DNA of 13,629 nucleotides from an uncultured bacterium (GCA_905215065.1 CAJMOF010000028.1:1-13629), one strand, 5' to 3'; positions 1 through 6,998 are shown, numbered from the stretch's first letter. Notes: generated by a model from the letters alone, not told the origin. Made by a program: numbers and translations.

Positions 1-54
1 AGCACGCGGCTGTTAACCGCGCTGTTGTAGGTTCGAGTCCTACCCGGGGAGCCA
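1..54 (+). tRNA. tRNA-Asn (anticodon GTT), 5' part cut off by the window edge
   Basis: The window opens inside a tRNA gene. The anticodon stem is CGCGG (5-9) pairing perfectly with CCGCG (17-21) around the 7-base loop CTGTTAA (10-16), which places the anticodon GTT at 12-14 and so reads Asn codons. After a 5-base variable loop (22-26), the T arm GTAGG/CCTAC (27-31 and 39-43) encloses the canonical loop TTCGAGT. The 3' acceptor strand CCGGGGA (44-50), discriminator G51 and an encoded CCA (52-54) follow. The 5' acceptor strand and most of the D arm lie outside the window, so acceptor pairing cannot be checked. An intrinsic terminator starts 7 bases downstream, so this is the last gene of its transcript. 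Confidence 0.95.
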
Positions 55-60
55 GGTTGT

Positions 61-90
61 AAAACCCGTCGCTTATGCGGCGGGTTTTTT
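61..90 (+). terminator. Intrinsic terminator of the tRNA-Asn transcript
   Basis: A 12-base left arm (61-72, AAAACCCGTCGC) pairs without a break, using one G-T wobble, with 77-88 around a TTAT loop. The stem runs into a T tract ending at 90. This is a textbook Rho-independent terminator just after the tRNA. The A-rich start of the left arm means it might also work weakly on the minus strand, but no gene converges on it here. Confidence 0.92.
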
Positions 91-186
91 CATACCGCGA
101 TCGCCTGGCGCGAACGTTACCATATCAACATTTCGTGTCGAGGATGTAATCCCGCGACCCACCACCTCAACATGGCGCGGTCGTTG

Positions 187-192
187 TAGAAT
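187..192 (+). promoter_or_regulatory. Candidate -10 element upstream of the Asp23/Gls24 gene
   Basis: TAGAAT (187-192) lies in the only non-coding gap before the first gene cluster and is preceded by TTG. It would put the transcript start near 199. I see no convincing -35 hexamer 16-18 bases upstream. The gap 91-248 must hold the cluster's promoter because a strong terminator closes the preceding tRNA unit. The same G-TAnnnT style recurs in the other three promoter gaps of the window. A short inverted repeat GCAAT-G-ATTGC (196-206) straddles the expected start point. Confidence 0.4.
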
Positions 193-236
193 AATGCAAT
201 GATTGCTCCCACGAGATGGTGCCGCGAGCACCAGAT

Positions 237-242
237 AAGGAG
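237..242 (+). promoter_or_regulatory. Ribosome binding site that sets the GTG start at 249
   Basis: AAGGAG is followed by a 6-base spacer to GTG 249. The upstream in-frame ATG at 216 has no comparable site and would place this Shine-Dalgarno inside the coding region, so GTG 249 is preferred. Confidence 0.85.
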
Positions 243-248
243 ATTCTT

Positions 249-605
249 GTGTCTGAGACCATTAACGGCAGCCTGAGCGTCTCGAACGACGTTATTGCCG
301 ATATTGCCGGTTATGCCGCGATGACGTGCTATGGCGTTGTCGGTATGGCTGAGCAGCTCCAGGGTGCCGAGAGCGTGCGCCTGCTTGCCGGTCAGCGCCT
401 CCGCAAGGGCGTGCTTGTCTCCGCCGACGAGAACGGCCTTACGGTCGATCTTCACGTCGTGCTCGAGAACGGCGTCAACATGAAGTCCGTCTGCCACAAT
501 CTTTCGAGCTCCGTTGCCTTCACTCTGCAGGAGATCGCCCAGATCGATCCCGCCAGCCTTAAGATCGGCATTCACATCGACGCGCTCAAGAGCCGTCTGA
601 ACTAG
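249..605 (+). CDS. Asp23/Gls24 family envelope-stress protein (YloU-like)
   Basis: This 118-residue protein starts at GTG 249. It reads as a single Asp23/Gls24 (DUF322) domain: an N-terminal strand segment (NGSLSVSNDVIADIAGYAA, with the usual I-x-x-I-A pattern), a glycine/valine turn GVVGM, a central beta region VLVSADENGLTVDLHVVLENG, and a C-terminal helix leading to V-x-I-x-I-D-A-L. Family members are small soluble proteins linked to cell-envelope homeostasis; in staphylococci Asp23 sits at the membrane through a partner. No signal peptide or membrane segment is visible. It is the first gene of the cluster, 27 bases before fakA. This is the yloU-yloV pairing conserved in Firmicutes and Actinobacteria and suggests a shared role around membrane lipid supply. 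The biochemical function is not known. The family call is firm and the role is inference. Confidence 0.88.
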   Translation: MSETINGSLSVSNDVIADIAGYAAMTCYGVVGMAEQLQGAESVRLLAGQRLRKGVLVSADENGLTVDLHVVLENGVNMKSVCHNLSSSVAFTLQEIAQIDPASLKIGIHIDALKSRLN

Positions 606-632
606 CATCCGAAAACGGAGATTCAAATACCC

Positions 633-2294
633 ATGATTGCAAAGACCATTCGCACCTGTTTTCCGATCGCTGCGGCTGCCGTTTCCGACAAGGCCGAGGA
701 GATCAACAAGCTCAACGTCTTCCCCGTACCCGATGGCGATACCGGCACCAACATGTCGCTCACGCTCGCCTCGGTGACCAAGGACCTCTCCGCCCTTCCT
801 GCCGACGCCGACATGGAGGCCATCGCCGGTGCCATCACCCATGGCTCCCTCATGGGTGCCCGTGGCAACTCCGGCGTCATCACCTCGCAGATTCTGCGTG
901 GTGTGGCCGAGGGCCTTGTCTCTGCTGATGAGCCCATCACGTCCGCCAACATCGCCTATGCGTTCCGCCGAGCCGTCAAGGTTGCCTTCCAGGCCGTCCG
1001 CAAGCCCATCGAGGGCACGATCCTCACGGTACTGCGCGATGTCTCGACCAAGGCCGACGAGTGCGAGAAGAAGAAGTTTTCGGCCGAGGACGCGCTCGAC
1101 GCCATCGTCGTCGAGGCCTATCAGTCCGTCGCCCGTACGCCCGACCTGCTGCCCGTTCTGAAGGAGAACGGCGTGGTCGACTCCGGCGCCTTTGGATTTG
1201 CCATCTTCCTTGAGAACTTTGTTGCCGCCGCGCTTGGTCGCAGCACCGTTGTCGAGGATTTCTCCGCCACGTTTGATTCCGCCTGCTCTGCCCGCGACGC
1301 GGCCCTTGGTCGTGTTGAGATCGAGGCCAACGACGACTGGGAGGGCTCGGAATTCCGCTACTGCAACGAGTTCCTCTTTAAGGCCGACGCTCCCTTTGAC
1401 GAGGACGAGTGCCTCAAGTTCCTGGGTTCCATGGGCGACTGCGAGCTGCTCGTGGGTGCTTACCCCGATTACAAGATTCACGTGCACTCCAACACCCCCA
1501 ACTTGGTGCTCGAGCACATGCTGCAGCTTGGTCAGATCTACGAGGTCTTTATCCATAACATGGAGATGGAGGCCCACGACCGTACTGCCAAGATCCACGA
1601 GGACCAGGAAAAGGCCGCCGAGCCCGCGAAGGCCCTGGGCTTTGTCGCCGTTGCCGCCGGTTCCGGCGAGGCAGACATCCTCAAGTCTCTCGGCGTTGAC
1701 GTGATCGTCTCGGGTGGCCAGACCATGAACCCTTCGACTGCAGACCTGCTGGGCGCCGTCGACCAGGTCAACGCGACCTCGGTCATCATCCTGCCCAACA
1801 ACGGCAACATCCGCATGGCCGCCGAGGCCGCTGCTTCAGCCTGCACCGACAAGAAGGTCGCCGTCGTTCCCACCAAGACCGTTCCGCAGGCCTTCTCCGC
1901 GCTGTTCGCGGTCCTACCCGATTCCGAGCTTGAGGATGCCGTCGCCGCTATGGTCGACGCCATCAGTGAGGTTCGCGATGGCGAGGTCACCCGTGCCGTG
2001 CGCGATTCCAGCGCCTCCGACGGCTCGCCGATTCACTCCGGTGACGTCATGGGTATCATTGCCGGCTCCATTGATGTGGTCGGCTCCGACGTGAAGCAGG
2101 TCACGCTCGATTGCATTAACCGTATGCAGGAGGAAGAGGAGGGCGACGCGCTGACGATTCTGGCAGGCGAGGAACTGTCCAATGAGGCCTTCCAGGAGAT
2201 TGTCGATGCCATTGAGGAGGCTCAGCCCGATCTGGAGATTGACGCCCATCGTGGCGAGCAGCCGCTCTATCCCGTGATCTTCTCGATCGAGTAG
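633..2294 (+). CDS. fakA: Fatty acid kinase catalytic subunit FakA (DhaL/DAK2-domain YloV family)
   Basis: This 553-residue protein has the full FakA architecture. The N-terminal DhaL ATP-binding domain (about 1-200) carries the Mg/ATP motif DGDTGTNM at 34-41 and the GARGNSG loop at 75-81. A middle domain follows (about 205-330). The C-terminal FakA/DegV-like domain (about 335-553) carries GGQTMNPS at 361-368, followed by ILPNNGNI. FakA phosphorylates a fatty acid presented by a separate FakB protein, giving acyl-phosphate for phospholipid synthesis; no fakB gene is in this window. The ATG at 633 follows a GGAG about 12 bases upstream, a rather long spacer, but it gives the usual lead of about 27 residues before NVFPVPDGD. 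It lies directly after the Asp23/Gls24 gene and 10 bases before recG. PlsX, which handles the same intermediate, lies further along the locus. Length and motifs are intact. Confidence 0.93.
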   Translation: MIAKTIRTCFPIAAAAVSDKAEEINKLNVFPVPDGDTGTNMSLTLASVTKDLSALPADADMEAIAGAITHGSLMGARGNSGVITSQILRGVAEGLVSADEPITSANIAYAFRRAVKVAFQAVRKPIEGTILTVLRDVSTKADECEKKKFSAEDALDAIVVEAYQSVARTPDLLPVLKENGVVDSGAFGFAIFLENFVAAALGRSTVVEDFSATFDSACSARDAALGRVEIEANDDWEGSEFRYCNEFLFKADAPFDEDECLKFLGSMGDCELLVGAYPDYKIHVHSNTPNLVLEHMLQLGQIYEVFIHNMEMEAHDRTAKIHEDQEKAAEPAKALGFVAVAAGSGEADILKSLGVDVIVSGGQTMNPSTADLLGAVDQVNATSVIILPNNGNIRMAAEAAASACTDKKVAVVPTKTVPQAFSALFAVLPDSELEDAVAAMVDAISEVRDGEVTRAVRDSSASDGSPIHSGDVMGIIAGSIDVVGSDVKQVTLDCINRMQEEEEGDALTILAGEELSNEAFQEIVDAIEEAQPDLEIDAHRGEQPLYPVIFSIE

Positions 2295-2304
2295 GCAACT
2301 GCCC

Positions 2305-4482
2305 ATGTCCGAACTGTGCTCCGTGCCGCGCGTCTCGGAGCGCTTTGCCCAGAGCAATGCGCTCGACGAGGATATCGCGCGACTCAAATATGTTTCGGGT
2401 AAACGTGAGGAGGCCCTTCGCCGTCTGGGAATTCGGACGGTGGGGGACCTCCTTCTCCATATCCCTCATCGATACCTGGACTTTACGCGCTCCTGGTCCA
2501 TCGAGATGGCGCCCATCGGTACCGTGTGTACCATCATCGCCACGGTCGACCGTATCGTCCAAAAGCAGCCTCGTCCGCACATGCAGGTGACCGAGGTCTC
2601 ACTCGTTGACGAGACGGGCGTGCTGCAGGTCGCCTTTTTCCGCCAGCCCTGGATTGCCCAGCAGCTTAAGCAGGGCGACCGCCTGGCCGTAATGGGTAAG
2701 GTCGAGTTTGCCTACGGCTTTAAGCAGATGGCCTCGCCGCACTTTGAAAAGCTTGAGGAAGGGCGCGCCGCGGGCACTATCCTGCCGGTCCATTACGTGA
2801 GTGACGGCGTGAGTCAGGCATGGATGCGCCGTATCGTAAGTGGCGCGCTCGAGGTCGTCGGCAATCCCTTTGATCCCATTCCGGCACGCTTACGCGTTAA
2901 ACGTCGCCTGATGAGCCATGCCCGTGCCCTTCGATCGATCCACTTTCCCTCGAGCATGGCTGAGCGCGATATCGCGCGCGCACGGCTTGCCTACGAGGAG
3001 TGCCTCTACCTGCAGCTGGCGCTGCGCCTGCGCAACGACGGTGGCTTGGTCGAAGTCGCTCCCTACGCCCACGCCGCGGGCGAGCACCTGGCCGCGCTCA
3101 AGCAGGCCCTGCCGTTTTCGCTGAGCGACGAGCAGGAGGCCGCGTTCCAAGACATCCTGCGCGATATGTGCGATGGCGGGCGCGTGATGAACCGCCTGCT
3201 GCTGGGCGATGTCGGTACCGGTAAGACCGCCGTTGCCGCCTGCGCGCTGGCTGTGGCTGCCGATAGCGGCACACAGGCCTGCGTTATGGCGCCCACGGGC
3301 GTGCTGGCGCGTCAATATGCCGATAAGACCGGCCCTCTGCTCTCGCAGGCCGGCATGTCTTGGGCGCTTCTGACGGGTGCCACGCCGGCCGCAGAGCGCG
3401 AGCGCATCCATGCCCAGCTGGAATCGGGCGAGCTCGATGTCCTCTTTGGCACCCACGCGGTGCTTTCGGATAACGTGGCGTTTAAGCATCTGTCGCTCGT
3501 GGTCATCGATGAGCAGCACCGGTTTGGCGTCGGCCAACGCAACGCCCTGCGTGCGAAGGGCCCTGGTGCCGATCTGCTCGTTATGACGGCAACGCCCATC
3601 CCACGTACGCTGGCGCTTTCGGTCTACGGCGATCTGGACACGAGCATCATCCGCCATCGGCCCGTCCCTGGCGCTGGCGTGACGACACGCGTGCTTACCG
3701 AGTCGAGCCGCGACCTTGCCTATGGCGCCATCCGCGAGGCGCATGAAAAGGGTCAGCAGGCCTACGTGATTTGCCCGCTCGTGGAGCCGAGCGACTCGGC
3801 CGATGAGCTTGAGGATGTGCCCGGTATCGTCCGTGACGACGAGGGTCGCGTAACCGTGCCCGTGCCGCTGCACGATACGGCAACCGAGCTCGACCGCCTA
3901 CGCCTGGCGTTGCCGGGGCTTACCATCGAGCGTCTTCACGGCCGCATGCCGGCGGGGGAGAAGGATCGCGTGATCGACGCCTTCAAGCGCGGCGAGATCG
4001 ACGTGCTCGTTTCGACCACGGTGGTCGAGGTGGGCGTCGACGTGCCCAACGCCACCGTCATGGTCATCGAGAACGGTGAGCGCTTTGGCTTGGCGGCCCT
4101 GCACCAGCTGCGCGGCCGCGTGGGCCGCGGCAGCGTGTCGGGCACCTGCCTGGTCATGACGCACTCCAAGGGCAACGGCGCCGCTTCGGCGGCGCAAGAC
4201 CGTCTCCAGTCGCTCGAAAAGACCTCGGACGGCTTTACGCTCGCCCAGATGGACCTTCGTCTGCGCCACGAGGGCGAAATCCTGGGGTACCGCCAGCATG
4301 GCGGTGTGACTCTGCGCTTTGTCGACCTGGATGCCGACGAGGAGCTGATCGAGTGGGCCCATTTGGACGCGGTCGAGCTCTTGCGGTATGCTTGCAACCT
4401 TGACTCCGTGGCGACGCGCCCCCTGCGCGATGCGGTCGCCATGCGATATCGACACATTTTTAAGGAGGTCAGCGGAGGATGA
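2305..4482 (+). CDS. recG: ATP-dependent DNA helicase RecG
   Basis: RecG is a double-stranded DNA translocase that remodels stalled forks, Holliday junctions and R-loops. This 725-residue copy begins with the helix-hairpin-like lead and wedge/OB region (about 20-270, including GIRTVGDLLLHIPHRYLD). The helicase core follows: Walker A GDVGTGKT at 301-308 (Lys307), the DEQH box at 402-405, TATPIPRT from 428, LHGRMP, and the motif V/VI block STTVVEVGVDVPN plus QLRGRVGRG near the C-terminus. It is somewhat longer than the usual roughly 690 residues. Part of the excess is an acidic insertion of about 20 residues at about 500-525, between PLVEP and LHGRM. The ATG at 2305 comes 10 bases after the fakA stop and has only a weak Shine-Dalgarno (GTAGGC), so coupling to fakA translation is likely. 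Its end overlaps rsmD by ATGA. Confidence 0.97.
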   Translation: MSELCSVPRVSERFAQSNALDEDIARLKYVSGKREEALRRLGIRTVGDLLLHIPHRYLDFTRSWSIEMAPIGTVCTIIATVDRIVQKQPRPHMQVTEVSLVDETGVLQVAFFRQPWIAQQLKQGDRLAVMGKVEFAYGFKQMASPHFEKLEEGRAAGTILPVHYVSDGVSQAWMRRIVSGALEVVGNPFDPIPARLRVKRRLMSHARALRSIHFPSSMAERDIARARLAYEECLYLQLALRLRNDGGLVEVAPYAHAAGEHLAALKQALPFSLSDEQEAAFQDILRDMCDGGRVMNRLLLGDVGTGKTAVAACALAVAADSGTQACVMAPTGVLARQYADKTGPLLSQAGMSWALLTGATPAAERERIHAQLESGELDVLFGTHAVLSDNVAFKHLSLVVIDEQHRFGVGQRNALRAKGPGADLLVMTATPIPRTLALSVYGDLDTSIIRHRPVPGAGVTTRVLTESSRDLAYGAIREAHEKGQQAYVICPLVEPSDSADELEDVPGIVRDDEGRVTVPVPLHDTATELDRLRLALPGLTIERLHGRMPAGEKDRVIDAFKRGEIDVLVSTTVVEVGVDVPNATVMVIENGERFGLAALHQLRGRVGRGSVSGTCLVMTHSKGNGAASAAQDRLQSLEKTSDGFTLAQMDLRLRHEGEILGYRQHGGVTLRFVDLDADEELIEWAHLDAVELLRYACNLDSVATRPLRDAVAMRYRHIFKEVSGG

Positions 4483-5135
4483 GAATCATCGGCGGCGAAT
4501 GGCGCGGTCGTAAGATCGAGGAGCCCCGTGGTCGCGATGTCACCCGCCCCACGACCGATCGTGTGCGCGAGGCATGCGCATCTATGGTCATGTCGGCATT
4601 TGACTTCGATCTGGACGAGGTCCGCGTGCTGGACGCCTTTGGCGGCTCCGGCGCCTTAGGGTTAGAGATGCTCTCACGTGGCGCCCGCTCGCTCACGACG
4701 TTCGAGATCGATCGGAATGCCGCGCGGCTCATTATCAAGAATATCGAGTCGCTCTGCCGTGACCGTGCGCGTTGGCGCGTGGTAACGGGCGACATGCTGG
4801 CGAGCGCCTCGCGCGGTCGTGTGCCGGGCGGCCCCTTTGATCTGGTCCTGCTCGACCCGCCCTATGCTTTTGGTACCGAGCCGGTCGAGATACTGCTGCA
4901 GAACCTGGCTCAGCAGGGTCTGCTTGCACCTGGCGCTTATGCCCTGTTTGAGCATGCCGCCGCCGATGCGGGCGCGCATCCGGCAGGCTTTGAGATCGTG
5001 CGCGAGAAGCGCTACGGCATTACCTCGGTCGACCTGCTTCGTTGGGTCGGCGATGACGATGGTGAGGAAGATTGCGCCGGCACCGATGCTGACAACAACG
5101 ATGCCACGACGTTTCAGGAGGATGCTCATGAATGA
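4479..5135 (+). CDS. rsmD: 16S rRNA (guanine(966)-N2)-methyltransferase RsmD
   Basis: RsmD methylates G966 (E. coli numbering) of 16S rRNA using S-adenosylmethionine, late in small-subunit assembly. The 218-residue protein starts MRIIGGEWRGRKI, as the family does. It has the SAM-binding motif I DAFGGSGALGLEMLSRG from residue 52 (usually DLFAGSGALG) and the catalytic DPPY at 126-129. The body ends near LLRWVG, and about 27 extra, very acidic residues (192-218, starting DDDGEED) follow, so it is longer than the usual 180-190. The ATG overlaps the recG stop as ATGA and has a close upstream AGGAGG/GGAGG run. The 3' end overlaps coaD by 8 bases. Pairing with coaD is conserved in many bacteria. Confidence 0.95.
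   Translation: MRIIGGEWRGRKIEEPRGRDVTRPTTDRVREACASMVMSAFDFDLDEVRVLDAFGGSGALGLEMLSRGARSLTTFEIDRNAARLIIKNIESLCRDRARWRVVTGDMLASASRGRVPGGPFDLVLLDPPYAFGTEPVEILLQNLAQQGLLAPGAYALFEHAAADAGAHPAGFEIVREKRYGITSVDLLRWVGDDDGEEDCAGTDADNNDATTFQEDAHE
5116..5121 (+). promoter_or_regulatory. Ribosome binding site that sets the coaD start
   Basis: AGGAGG ends immediately before an in-frame ATG at 5122 and 6 bases before the in-frame ATG at 5128. Only the latter has workable spacing, so coaD starts at 5128. The site lies inside the end of rsmD. Confidence 0.85.
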
Positions 5136-5625
5136 CACCATCAACCGCGTGATCGTCCCGGGCACCTTCGATCCCATCACGTTTGGCCATATCGACGTCA
5201 TCCGCCGCGCCCGCCGCATCTTTCCCAGCGTGATCGTCGCTGTCGCCGAGTCGCAGGGTAAAAACGGTGTGGGCACCACGTTTATGCTGGATGAGCGCGT
5301 GGCGCTGGCTCGTGAGGCGCTCGGTGATATCGACGGCGTCGAGGTCCTGCCCTTTACCGGCCTCTTGGTCGACTTCGCTCGCGAGCAGGGGGCGGGGGCT
5401 GTGGTCAAGGGTCTGCGCGCCATGACCGACTTTGAGTACGAGCTGCAGCAGGCAGACCTCAACTATCGCTTGGATAACGAGCTGGAGTCCATCTTTGTCA
5501 TGAGTGCGCCGCAGTACGGCTATATCTCGAGTTCGGTCGTTCGCCAGATCGCCTCGCTCGGCAGCGATGTATCGACGTTTGTCCCGCCCAACGTGGTCGA
5601 AGCGCTCAGACACCGCTTTTCGTGA
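5128..5625 (+). CDS. coaD: Phosphopantetheine adenylyltransferase (CoA biosynthesis, CoaD)
   Basis: CoaD transfers AMP from ATP to 4'-phosphopantetheine to give dephospho-CoA, the penultimate step of coenzyme A synthesis. The 165-residue product has the family's normal length. It has the nucleotidyltransferase start PGTFDPITFGH (residues 11-21, with TFGH at 18-21 as the T/HxGH motif), the substrate-binding VKGLRAMTDFEYE segment (first basic residue Lys rather than the E. coli Arg, as in mycobacteria), and the C-terminal ISSSVVR signature at 133-139. It overlaps rsmD by 8 bases and is the last gene of the first cluster, since a promoter-like gap follows. The link to this locus may be functional: CoA is the donor of the prosthetic group for the ACP encoded at 8211. 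Confidence 0.97.
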   Translation: MNDTINRVIVPGTFDPITFGHIDVIRRARRIFPSVIVAVAESQGKNGVGTTFMLDERVALAREALGDIDGVEVLPFTGLLVDFAREQGAGAVVKGLRAMTDFEYELQQADLNYRLDNELESIFVMSAPQYGYISSSVVRQIASLGSDVSTFVPPNVVEALRHRFS

Positions 5626-5649
5626 CGTTTTTTATTGCCTGGTGGCATG

Positions 5650-5658
5650 TGGTAAACT
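5650..5658 (+). promoter_or_regulatory. Candidate extended -10 promoter for the SepIVA-like/DUF177 pair
   Basis: TGG-TAAACT (TG at 5650-5651, hexamer 5653-5658) is an extended -10 element in the 68-base gap after coaD. The expected transcript start is near 5665, leaving a leader of about 29 bases. Upstream is an AT-rich T tract (5628-5633) but no good TTGACA, as expected for an extended -10 promoter. Confidence 0.5.
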
Positions 5659-5681
5659 AGCACGATGATATGTTACCTATG

Positions 5682-5688
5682 AAAGGAG
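5682..5688 (+). promoter_or_regulatory. Ribosome binding site that sets the start at 5694
   Basis: AAAGGAG with a 5-base spacer to ATG 5694. The in-frame ATG codons at 5670 and 5679 lie upstream of or against this site and lack their own, so they are rejected as starts. Confidence 0.85.
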
Positions 5689-5693
5689 ACCGG

Positions 5694-6191
5694 ATGCCGG
5701 GCGAGAATTTTCCTGGCGATAGGATCGTCAGCTTGGTCGATGAGCTCGAAGGGCTGATCGAGGAAGCCAAGCCGCCTTTCGGCAAGAACGCTCAGTTCAA
5801 GGTCATCGACGCCGACGTGTTCTTCAACATCCTCGACGAGATCCGCATGAGCTATCCCGAGGAGTGGCAGAAGTCCCGCCGTATCCTTAAGGAGCGCGAG
5901 GAGCTTATGGCTTCCGCCGCCGCTCAGGCCGATTCCATCATCGCCGACGCTCAGCAGCAGGCCCTCACCATTGCCGGTGAGCAGGAGATCGTCCGCTTGG
6001 CACAGCAGCAGGCCGACGACATCCGCGATCGTGCCCAGCAGTACGAGCGCGAGACGCGTTATGCTGCCGAGGACTACGCAGAGCAGGTCTTTACGCACCT
6101 GGAGGAGAACCTCAAGAGCCTGACCGGCACCGTTACCCGTTGCCGTCAGCAGCTCAACGAGGGTGCCGCCCAACAGAATGGTCAGTGGTAA
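5694..6191 (+). CDS. DivIVA-like coiled-coil protein, probable SepIVA-group septation/elongation factor
   Basis: This is a 165-residue soluble protein with no signal peptide or membrane segment. Residues about 8-30 form an amphipathic helix (IVSLVDELEGLIEEAK). A short region DADVFFNILDEIRMSYPEEW follows. Residues about 60-140 are a long Ala/Gln/Glu-rich coiled coil with repeated A-D-x-I/A-Q steps (ADSIIADAQQQA, QQADDIRDRAQQ). The plan helix, then D-x-x-x-x-L/I-D-x-I/L-x-x-x-x-P, then a coiled coil resembles mycobacterial Rv2927c/SepIVA. That gene likewise sits just upstream of a DUF177 gene and rnc. SepIVA is a DivIVA-domain protein of mycobacterial septation and polar growth. Genome annotations may call such coiled coils ATP synthase subunit b, but b has an N-terminal membrane helix that is absent here. 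The stop codon overlaps the next start (TAATG). The family call is moderately sure; the role is inferred. Confidence 0.75.
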   Translation: MPGENFPGDRIVSLVDELEGLIEEAKPPFGKNAQFKVIDADVFFNILDEIRMSYPEEWQKSRRILKEREELMASAAAQADSIIADAQQQALTIAGEQEIVRLAQQQADDIRDRAQQYERETRYAAEDYAEQVFTHLEENLKSLTGTVTRCRQQLNEGAAQQNGQW

Positions 6192-6745
6192 TGGCTGAGT
6201 TCCCGAGCGTTACCGTCGATCTTTCTGAGCAGCTCGAGTTTCCTGGTGATTCGTATCCGCTGACCGGCAAGGTCGATGTTGCCACCTACACGGTGGGCGA
6301 GAAGGAGTACCAGCTACAGGACGGCATCGACTACGACGTTGTCTTTACCAATGCCGGTACCGGTGTCTTGCTCACGGGCATGGTCCGCGCGCACGCCACC
6401 GGCGAGTGCGACCGTTGCCTGGAGCCTGCCTCGTTTGATATCGCCGGCGAGATCGAGGAGTTCTACCTCTTTGAGGAGCCCGAGGATCCCGAGGCCTACG
6501 AGGACGGCTACGAGCTCCTGGGTGAGGACCGCATCGTCGATCTGGGTGAGCCCATCAACGACGCGGTCGTCATGGACACGCCGTTTGTCGTTCTGTGCAA
6601 GCCCGATTGCCGCGGCCTGTGCCCCACTTGCGGTTGCAATCTCAACGTCGAGCAATGCGATTGCGCCGCCCAGGCAGAGGCAGAATGGGCCGCTGCCACG
6701 GAAAATCCATTTGCAGCATTGAAGAATCTCAAGCTCGATGAGTAA
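6191..6745 (+). CDS. yceD: DUF177 (YceD) family protein, rRNA/ribosome-associated
   Basis: This 184-residue protein has the YceD/DUF177 layout. After an N-terminal beta region, a CDRC pair (Cys73, Cys76) lies in GECDRCLEP. An acidic middle stretch (about 88-120) follows, then a cysteine-rich block with Cys136, 140, 144, 147, 149, 156 and 158, including the family signature CRGLCPTCGCNLN. The cysteines look metal-binding. YceD is known for its conserved linkage to rpmF and for an effect on 23S rRNA levels; its exact role is unknown. The ATG at 6191 shares its A with the upstream TAA (TAATG), with little Shine-Dalgarno of its own, so translational coupling is likely. An in-frame GTG at 6185 is possible but less likely. 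rpmF follows after a 64-base gap. Confidence 0.9.
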   Translation: MAEFPSVTVDLSEQLEFPGDSYPLTGKVDVATYTVGEKEYQLQDGIDYDVVFTNAGTGVLLTGMVRAHATGECDRCLEPASFDIAGEIEEFYLFEEPEDPEAYEDGYELLGEDRIVDLGEPINDAVVMDTPFVVLCKPDCRGLCPTCGCNLNVEQCDCAAQAEAEWAAATENPFAALKNLKLDE

Positions 6746-6750
6746 AACTG

Positions 6751-6759
6751 TGGTAGTAT
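6751..6759 (+). promoter_or_regulatory. Candidate extended -10 promoter for rpmF
   Basis: TGG-TAGTAT (TG at 6751-6752, hexamer 6754-6759) sits 6 bases after the yceD stop. It matches the style of the element at 5650. The transcript start would fall near 6766, giving a leader of about 44 bases before rpmF. It would allow L32 to be made in excess over YceD. No clear -35 box is visible. Confidence 0.45.
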
Positions 6760-6809
6760 CGCTACTTGCGCGTAATCGCCACACTGGATAGTTCATAAGG
6801 AAGGTCACT

Positions 6810-6989
6810 ATGCCCGTACCTAAACAAAAGCAGGGTCGTATCCGCACTCACACCCGTCGTTCCGCCAACATGAAGATCTCGGCTGCGGCTCAGTCCACGT
6901 GCCCCCGTTGCGGCGCTGTCAAGCTTCCGCACCACGTGTGCCCCAGCTGCGGTTTCTACAAGGACCGCGAGGTTATCGTTACCGAGTAA
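6810..6989 (+). CDS. rpmF: 50S ribosomal protein L32
   Basis: This is a 59-residue basic protein beginning MPVPKQKQGRIRTHTRRS, the usual L32 start of MAVPK/MPVPK-type followed by an Arg-rich, rRNA-binding segment. Two zinc-ribbon pairs, CPRC (Cys31, Cys34) and CPSC (Cys44, Cys47), mark it as the zinc-binding form, not the cysteine-free paralogue. L32 is a late-assembling protein of the large subunit near the peptidyl transferase region. A strong AAGGAAGG (6797-6804) lies 5 bases before the ATG. The yceD-rpmF adjacency is conserved across bacteria. A terminator follows 40 bases after the stop. Confidence 0.97.
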   Translation: MPVPKQKQGRIRTHTRRSANMKISAAAQSTCPRCGAVKLPHHVCPSCGFYKDREVIVTE

Positions 6990-6992
6990 CGG

Positions 6993-6998
6993 TATACT
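6993..6998 (+). promoter_or_regulatory. Candidate -10 element between rpmF and plsX
   Basis: TATACT begins 3 bases after the rpmF stop and is the closest match to TATAAT among the promoter gaps here. It would start a transcript near 7005. That transcript would cross a small hairpin (stem 7013-7017/7022-7026, GTTCC/GGAAC) and then the terminator at 7030-7059 before reaching plsX. No matching -35 box is seen. Confidence 0.4.

Noticed and set aside
117..1598. A 493-codon open frame on the minus strand, antisense to the Asp23/Gls24 gene and fakA
   Set aside because: Its translation has no recognisable domain and it lies fully opposite two well-supported genes. Long antisense frames are expected in GC-rich DNA because the codon bias of the real gene removes stop codons on the other strand.
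2890..3873. A 327-codon minus-strand frame inside recG
   Set aside because: Low-complexity His/Arg/Gly/Ala translation, no ribosome site worth noting, and opposite the conserved RecG helicase motifs. It is a shadow of codon bias.
5599..5636. Possible terminator at the end of coaD (AGCG...CGCT followed by a T tract)
   Set aside because: The stem is only about 4 bp with a long loop, lies inside the coding region, and is separated from the T run by unpaired bases. The T tract is more simply AT-rich promoter DNA.
5694..6191. ATP synthase subunit b
   Set aside because: The coiled coil is superficially b-like, but there is no N-terminal membrane helix and no neighbouring atp gene. Context fits SepIVA-type proteins better.
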